A DNA stretch of 11,659 nucleotides. Origin: JAJYTL01 sp046705265 (GTDB taxonomy: Bacteria > Pseudomonadota > Alphaproteobacteria > Ferrovibrionales > Ferrovibrionaceae). The notes under the pieces were generated by a model, which was not told the origin of the DNA, made no database searches, and saw only the letters and a program-made list of their open reading frames with translations. A program made the position numbers and the translations under genes. Below are positions 7,294 through 11,659 of the stretch, piece by piece (the stretch's first letter is position 1; each line of letters starts with the position of its first letter). The stretch is taken from positions 1 to 11,659 of the forward strand of contig JBJKQL010000075.1 of the NCBI GenBank assembly GCA_046705265.1. The letters are read 5' to 3'.

Positions 7294-8771
7294 TCAACTC
7301 CGCGCGGCAGCGTCATATTCAACGAAGCGCTTGGGGCACACGGCGGCGGCCGTGCGGAATTCACTTTCGGCCTTGGTTTTTTTGCTTTTGAGCAGATCCC
7401 ACTCGCCCTCATAGAACGCGGCGTCGCATTGCTGACCAACGTCGGATGCCGCTTGGCGCATTTGCGCGGCCGTCTCGCGGCCGAGATTGAATTCGATCAC
7501 CGCGTAGGGCCAGTTTTTCGCCTTTAGGGCAGCGGTATCCGCTGCGAGCGCCGCGGCTCCATCGCGGTGCAAACGGCGAAGGGCAAGAAAGCGCCACAGC
7601 ACGGCGTAAGCGTCAGATTGACCACTTAGGTCAATGGCGCGGCGAAGATCCGTATTGGCGCGGCCGAATTGGCCTTCATAGTGATAACTTTCTCCACGAA
7701 GCTAATAAGCTTTGACCATTTTGGGATCGAAGCGAATCGTCTGATCATAGTCCTGAATGGGGCGTCGGTATCGGCCTTCCTCGAAGTGGGTGCCGGCTTC
7801 GTCGACATAATTACCGCCAATGTTGGGGGCGAGACGGATCGCTCGGCCAATCTCGGCAACGGCGTGGCGGTAGTGGCCTTCATCGAAATAGGTGTCGCCG
7901 CACACGTCATAGGTCTTGGCAAGCTTGGGATCAAGCGCGATGGCGGGGTCAAGCGCCGCGGCTACGCAGCGATCGTTATCCACTTCCCGGCACACGGCAC
8001 CGCGCATAACGAAGCTTTTGGCAAGCGTCGGGTCCGATGTGACGGCCCAGTTAAGATCGCGGATCGAGCGGCGGTATTCATGCAGACTTGCATAGGCCGC
8101 GCCACGATCGGCATAGGCAAAGGCGATAGAACGCGAATGGTGAATCGCGCGCGTGTAGTCCTGGATTGCGCGGCTGATTTGCCCATTTTTGTGGAACGAT
8201 TCGCCACGAAGAATATAGGTGAGGCCGAACTTCGGGCTTAGCGTGATCGCCCGGTCAAAATCGTTGATCGCACTCCTGATGCGGCCTATGGCGGTATAAG
8301 CGCTCCCGCGCTGAATATAGGCCGCGATGAACTTAGGGTTCAAACGGATCGCAAGACGATAGTCGTGGAATTCCAATGTATAGCGACCGATCGCGCCATA
8401 GGCATCCCCGCGCCTGAGATAGGCCCAGGCAAAGCGGGGATTGAGGCGGATCGCCTGAGCGAAATCCCGAAACGCACGGTGGTAAACGGCTTATGCATCC
8501 GCATACAGGCATCGCAACGGGCGTAATAGAACGCGGCCAGTGAATTTTTGCCACGCCGGCGCCTGAATTGATCGCCGTCGTGCAGGCGCCAATCCGCGTT
8601 TGGGGCGGCACCTTCACGTTGGCCCAAGGGCGAATCTTCTGAACGAGTTGGTTTTTCTCCCGCATGGTGCGCTGGTCCGCGCGGGCTCGCCCAACGGGTA
8701 TTGCCGCTTGCACCGCCATGTGCAGCATTTCCGCCAGTGCCGACAGCGAGGCGACAGGCTATCCGAGCCAT
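7294..8771 (-). pseudogene. Degraded TPR-repeat protein gene (three frameshifts and one nonsense codon)
   Basis: Read with corrections, this is a protein of about 490 aa with an N-terminal signal-like segment, about nine tetratricopeptide repeats of 34 residues and a C-terminal domain. ATG at 8771 follows a GGAGAG ribosome site. The hydrophobic stretch (MLHMAVQAAIPVGRARA) is in another frame, so the first shift lies at about 8730-8765. The second is at a T5 run (8545-8549), joining ACTTAINSGAG to NSLAAFYYARCDA. The third is near 8484-8492, joining MRMHK to YHRAFRDFAQAIRLNP. The frame then stays open through eight repeats (for example YLRRGDAYGAIGRY, YIQRGSAYTAIGRI) to a TAG at 7702-7704 in the motif KAY-stop-LRGESYHYEGQ. 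In the same frame it continues to TGA at 7296-7294 through LWRFLALRRL, NWPYAVIEFNLG and CDAAFYEGEWDLL, a tail I associate with NlpI-like alphaproteobacterial TPR proteins. Several repeats have lost consensus Gly or Ala residues. It converges on the oxoprolinase gene with only 19 bases between stops. Confidence 0.82.
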
Positions 8772-8829
8772 CTTCTCTCCATCAGCCGCATGCGAATTCA
8801 AGCGGCGGCCGTCCCCCGAAGTCCGTATA

Positions 8830-8857
8830 AGCATAGGTTTTGCCGCGAACCCGTCAA
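8830..8857 (-). promoter_or_regulatory. Likely sigma-70-type promoter of the TPR pseudogene
   Basis: Minus-strand TTGACG (8857-8852) and TATGCT (8835-8830) are 16 bases apart. The predicted transcript start near 8823 leaves a leader of about 50 bases before the ribosome site and ATG at 8771. It supports a gene start there even though the coding sequence is broken. Confidence 0.45.
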
Positions 8858-8969
8858 TTTGCCTTCAACTATCGGTAAACATGGCCGTGAACAGTCGCGG
8901 GTCGGAGATTGACCGCGAAGCACCGGCACGCGATCACAGTGGATCGTTAATAACTTCGGCGGCGGCAGA

Positions 8970-10449
8970 TCAAGCCGTACCAAAAAACCGCGCGAGACCG
9001 TTCTTGATTTCGGCCAGCGCCTCGCCCGCCGTGTCGGGTGCGTCCGGCGGGGAGGGATGCGTCTTCTCGGGCGCCACCGGGTCTTCGCCGGCCGCGGGCA
9101 AAAGATGCGCAAGCCCATGCAACGCCGCTTGCATGTCATTGAGCGGACCGACCAGCGCATCCTGGATCACCGTCGTCGTTGGGTTGTAGGGTATCGCCGT
9201 GATCGTTTCGGGCCCGAGGTTGGTTGGCTGATCCGAGGTCAGAGCGTGATCGAGGCCGGGCGCGATGTCATCGCGGTTGGTCAGCTTCGAGCCAAGATCA
9301 AAGCAGAGGCGCAAGGTCTTGATGATCGACGTGTGATCGAAGGGATAGGTGGCCCCTGATGCGGCAGGCCATTGGGTGCCGAGCGTAGCACGCTTCCGGC
9401 CTCGATATAGGGCGAGGCAATCACGGCCGGCACGCGCACGCCATAACGATCGAAGGCAAAGTCGCTTTCATCGCGATAATCGTCGGGTGAGACCGCTTGT
9501 GGCGGCGGCGCGTGATCGTAGCGGCCGCCATGTTCGTCGTAGGTGACGATGAAGAGCGTTTGCACCCACGCTGTTTCGTTCTTGCGAAGCGCGTTATAGA
9601 CATCGGCGATCAGTCGATCGCCGAGCGCGACGTTGTGGGGCGGGTGTTGATCGTTCGGCAAGAGAACGCCGAATTCGGCAAAATAGCGTGGTTCGATAGA
9701 GGAATAGGCGGGATGCGCGCCGGCCTCGGCCATTTTGAGGAAGTCTTCGAAGCGGCGAAAGCGATCGGCATGCCCCTGTAGATGCAACAGCGTCAACGCC
9801 TGGGGAATGTCGTGATAGAAGAGGTTCCAGGCAAGGCCCTTATTTTCCAGGCGGTCGAAAAAAATGGTCGACATGGCATACAGAAAATGCACCGGCGAAT
9901 TGTTGACATAGCCTCGCGCCGTGCCGGTATGGACGAAGAAGCGGTTGGGCCATGTTTGATTCGGTGCCGAGGCATGCCACTGATCACACACCGCGAAGGC
10001 CCGGGCAAGGCTCGAGAGCGCCGGAACCTGCTCAGGCTGGTAACAGTGCATGATGGCGCGGGCCACATAGGGCGAAGCTGCATAATCGTCAGATCTTGGC
10101 GCCTGGTACTGGCGAAGATAATTGTCGACGAAGCCGTTCATCGGCGGCGGGGTCGCCGCTGTCGGCTGGCCGCTGAGGCCGAAGAGTTGCTGGTTCATGT
10201 CGTCGAACCGCTTGCCGGGATCGGGGCTTGGAATGGCCATGGCCTCTGGCACGCGCGTTGCGTCCTTCCATGCATTGACCGGCGCGAGCAGTCTTCCCGT
10301 TTCCGAGTCGCGCCGGGGATTTCGTTCGCTGCCGGCGAAGCCGTTGAACGCGGGCCTGCCGGGATGGAGCCGCCCAGTAAGTTGTCGAAGGAGCGATTCT
10401 CAAGCATGAGCACCACCACGTGCCTGATTTTGGCGCGAAGATCCGCCAT
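8970..10449 (-). pseudogene. Phosphoesterase family gene (acid phosphatase / phospholipase C-like) with two frameshifts
   Basis: The corrected product is about 493 aa of the phosphoesterase family (Pfam PF04185) that includes bacterial phospholipases C and AcpA-type acid phosphatases, metal-dependent enzymes acting on phosphate esters. Landmarks in order are IRHVVVLMLENRSFDNLLGG near the N-terminus, VCDQWHASAPNQTWPNRFF, FIVTYDEHGGRYDH, VRVPAVIASPYI and TSIIKTLRLCFDLG. Frame one (10449 to about 10355) ends in GSIPAGP; frame two resumes with FNGFAGSERNPRRDSETG. The shift lies at about 10349-10355 and equals one lost base. Frame two ends in NGLPHQG at a CCCC run (9353-9356); frame three resumes with TYPFDHTSIIKT and runs to TGA at 8972-8970. 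The ATG at 10449 is chosen because GGAGGT sits four bases upstream; an ATG at 10461 overlaps that site. No signal peptide precedes the first motif, so this is a cytoplasmic form or one exported in another way. All family motifs remain, so the breaks look recent or artefactual. Confidence 0.88.
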
Positions 10450-10501
10450 GCCGACCTCCATCGCTGTAAACAGACGGCGTCGTTAGTGCGTGAGCAGCAA
10501 G

Positions 10502-10517
10502 CGGCGGCGCGCCGCCG
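10502..10517. repeat. Perfect 16-bp GC palindrome in a divergent spacer
   Basis: CGGCGGCGCGCCGCCG is its own reverse complement. It lies 52 bases ahead of the phosphoesterase start and 126 bases ahead of the dehydrogenase start. It could be a regulator site or a cruciform/hairpin in the phosphoesterase leader, but GC-only palindromes arise easily in such DNA. Confidence 0.35.
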
Positions 10518-10608
10518 GAATATCAGTCCAGCAAAAGCGCAGCAGTGCCGAAAGAAAGCCGCCTTCCATGCGTCACGCCCCCATCCTGCAGACGTTTAGA
10601 AAATCCGC

Positions 10609-10637
10609 TTTGCACCATTTGGGCCCATCGTTAAAGT
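10609..10637 (+). promoter_or_regulatory. Candidate promoter of the short-chain dehydrogenase, placing the start at the ATG
   Basis: TTTGCA (10609-10614) and TAAAGT (10632-10637) are separated by 17 bases. Only six bases lie between the -10 box and the ATG at 10644, so transcription would begin at or within a base or two of the start codon. No Shine-Dalgarno sequence is present before the ATG, which agrees with a leaderless message. Confidence 0.5.
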
Positions 10638-10643
10638 GCCCAC

Positions 10644-11333
10644 ATGACAAATGTCCTCATTACCGGTGCTAATCGGGGACTCGGCCTTGAATTTGCGCGG
10701 CAATATCGTGGCAAGAGTTGGCGGGTCTTTGCGGCCTGCCGCAATCCCGATGCCGCGAAGGAATTGCGAACGCTCGCCTGTCAGTCCAACGGTCAGCTCA
10801 CGATTCATGCTCTTGACGTCACTGACGAGAGCGCGATCATGCAGCTCGCCGCCGGGCTGGACGGGGAGTCGATTGACGTTCTCATCAACAACGCGGGCGT
10901 TAACCGCGCTGAGGCAAACGAATTCAGCGCCGAAAACAGTAAAGCATGGCTCGATATGCTGGCGGCTAATGTGGTGGCGCCGGTCCAAGTTGCGACCGCC
11001 TTCTTTCCTCACGTGGCGCGGAGCAAGCGGCGCATCATCGCGACGATTACGAGCCGTCTCGGGTCGATCACCGAGAGTCAGGGCGGCTTCTACGGCTATA
11101 GGGCGTCGAAGGCGGCAGTCAACGCCGCCATGCACTCTCTGAGCCAGGACCGCGCCAAGGCCGCGACCATCGTCCTTCTCCATCCCGGCTGGGTGCAGAC
11201 CGATATGGGCGGCGCCGGGGCGCCGCTCAAGCCGGCCGAGAGCGTCAGCCAGATGGTGTCGTTGATCGACCGCATCGGCCCGCGAGACAACGGCAGCTTC
11301 TTGAATTACGACGGAACGCCGATACCCTGGTAG
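10644..11333 (+). CDS. Short-chain dehydrogenase/reductase (C-factor/sniffer-like SDR)
   Basis: This is a 229-aa NAD(P)-dependent oxidoreductase of the classical SDR fold. The cofactor loop is TGANRGLG (residues 7-14) after the first strand MTNVLI. LDVTD (57-61) is the adenine-ring Asp motif and NNAG lies at 82-85. The catalytic residues are Asn109 (AAN), a Ser in the ITSRLGS stretch (137 or 141), Tyr152 and Lys156 (GYRASK). HPGWVQTDMGG (180-190) is the nicotinamide-side loop typical of the C-factor/sniffer carbonyl reductase branch, which also matches the short length. The residues after the first strand (ACRNP, with Arg33) suggest a preference for NADPH, as inferred from family rules. The substrate cannot be told from sequence. 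The gene is complete, ends in DGTPIPW, and stands alone, divergent from the phosphoesterase pseudogene. The promoter position suggests leaderless translation. Confidence 0.93.
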   Translation: MTNVLITGANRGLGLEFARQYRGKSWRVFAACRNPDAAKELRTLACQSNGQLTIHALDVTDESAIMQLAAGLDGESIDVLINNAGVNRAEANEFSAENSKAWLDMLAANVVAPVQVATAFFPHVARSKRRIIATITSRLGSITESQGGFYGYRASKAAVNAAMHSLSQDRAKAATIVLLHPGWVQTDMGGAGAPLKPAESVSQMVSLIDRIGPRDNGSFLNYDGTPIPW

Positions 11334-11379
11334 AAAAATCGAAATTGTGCCTATGGGGCTTGGTGTCCCATCCGGATAA

Positions 11380-11478
11380 ATGAGCGAAGCGGGATTGTTG
11401 TTTTCGGCACAGGCCATGCGGGAAGCCTTGGCCCTCGGCCAGCGGCGAGGCCTTTCAACGGTCGCGGAGACCCTGTAG
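11380..11478 (+). CDS. Possible 32-aa ORF, unidentified
   Basis: A short frame begins MSEAGLLFSAQAMREALALG and ends STVAETL-stop, 46 bases after the dehydrogenase stop. It has good alphaproteobacterial codon choice and helical character but only a weak GGAT ribosome-site candidate. Its last bases overlap the hairpin at 11466-11489. It may be a small protein, a decayed fragment or chance; I do not recognise it. Confidence 0.22.
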   Translation: MSEAGLLFSAQAMREALALGQRRGLSTVAETL

Positions 11479-11489
11479 CCGCGGTCTCC
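11466..11489. terminator. Possible terminator region after the dehydrogenase
   Basis: GGAGACC (11466-11472) and GGTCTCC (11483-11489) form a perfect 7-bp stem around 10 bases. About 25 bases further on the plus strand comes the T-rich run TTTTGGTTTTTT, the only such run in this area. The gap between stem and T run is too long for a textbook intrinsic terminator, so this is a weak call. It is the best candidate for the end of the plus-strand dehydrogenase transcript. Confidence 0.3.
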
Positions 11490-11554
11490 AAGCCGGCCGT
11501 GAGGGGCGCGGTTTTGGTTTTTTGTCCGAACCCCGCTAGCGCGAGTTTACCGGC

Positions 11555-11659
11555 ATGCGAGCGACGTTTAGGTATAAGTCGCTGATCGAAGAGGGATTAC
11601 GGGCGAGGGCTAAGGATATAGAAAGGGCGGCTGAGGCGGCACGAGATGGCGGAAGAGCC
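11555..11659 (+). CDS. Partial ORF running off the right edge, unidentified
   Basis: An ATG at 11555 opens 35 codons without a stop to the window edge, starting MRATFRYKSLIEEGLRARAK; an in-frame TAG lies 18 bases before the ATG. The FRYKSLIEEGLRAR string faintly recalls the C-terminal tail of some DDE transposases (RYK-x-IG-x-x-LRAR), which would make this an insertion-sequence remnant, but the following residues (IERAAEAARDGGRA) do not keep that resemblance. No good ribosome site precedes the ATG. A second ATG at 11646 (MAEE) in another frame could equally be the real start of the next gene. Function unknown. Confidence 0.28.
   Translation, partial: MRATFRYKSLIEEGLRARAKDIERAAEAARDGGRA

Larger units (their letters stand above)
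11334..11659. other. Right-hand end of the window, mostly unassigned
   Basis: Apart from the small ORF, the hairpin and the edge ORF listed separately, these 326 bases hold an ATGGG...CCCAT stem (11353-11371) just after the dehydrogenase stop and nothing else I can name. From about 11565 the sequence becomes richer in A and purines than the rest of the window (for example AAGGATATAGAAAG), which may mark a change of origin or simply coding bias of the edge ORF. Confidence 0.4.

Noticed and set aside
7294..8771. Programmed frameshifting or TAG readthrough to express the TPR gene
   Set aside because: There are three shifts without slippery heptamers or obvious downstream structures, plus a lone TAG without recoding signals. 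Decay or sequence error is simpler.
8772..8969. Possible extra gene between the TPR and phosphoesterase pseudogenes
   Set aside because: Frames here are short and lack ribosome sites; only the TPR promoter is supportable.
9782..10486. 234-codon plus-strand ORF and other plus-strand ORFs within 8970-10449
   Set aside because: They are antisense to the phosphoesterase, whose family motifs are unmistakable on the minus strand.
10596..11417. 273-codon minus-strand ORF
   Set aside because: It is antisense to a complete short-chain dehydrogenase with all catalytic motifs; the product resembles nothing.

Overview
The window looks like chromosomal DNA of a GC-rich alphaproteobacterium, probably near the Rhodospirillales or a related free-living lineage. 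The signs are strong G/C preference at third codon positions, a type A RNase P RNA, an MCP-type C-terminal domain that I associate with that group, and a single-chain HyuA-HyuB oxoprolinase. No tRNA, rRNA, CRISPR array, integrase or complete insertion sequence was found. It reads as ordinary housekeeping and catabolic territory, made unusual by several broken genes.

Layout. Positions 1-512 hold the 3' end of a plus-strand gene for a chemoreceptor-like protein. From 3402 down to about 678 everything is on the minus strand: a 54-aa coiled-coil small protein (3402-3238), a frameshifted hexapeptide-repeat sugar O-acetyltransferase (3094-2533), a YdhR-like mono-oxygenase (2171-1860), an AmpD-like amidase overlapping it by 17 bases (1876-1115), and the RNase P RNA gene rnpB (about 1067-678) with its own near-consensus promoter. 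At 3636-7274 on the plus strand lies an intact fused 5-oxoprolinase/hydantoinase of 1212 aa. Facing it from the right is a badly disrupted TPR-repeat gene (8771-7294, minus), then a phosphoesterase gene with two frameshifts (10449-8970, minus). Divergent from that is an intact short-chain dehydrogenase (10644-11333, plus), probably transcribed without a leader. The last 326 bases carry a weak hairpin, one tiny ORF and an unidentified ORF that runs off the edge.

How the parts fit. The amidase and YdhR-like genes form a translationally coupled pair. The amidase would act in peptidoglycan cleavage or recycling, and rnpB (tRNA 5' maturation) follows it with an independent promoter. The oxoprolinase would open 5-oxoproline, or a related cyclic imide, to glutamate and stands alone. 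No pathway joins the window together. I found no convincing previously undescribed system. The strongest signal is that three nearby genes carry about six frameshifts and one nonsense codon between them, while about 6 kb of other coding sequence in the same window is intact. Either gene decay is under way in this lineage, or the assembly has local indel errors at short homopolymers.
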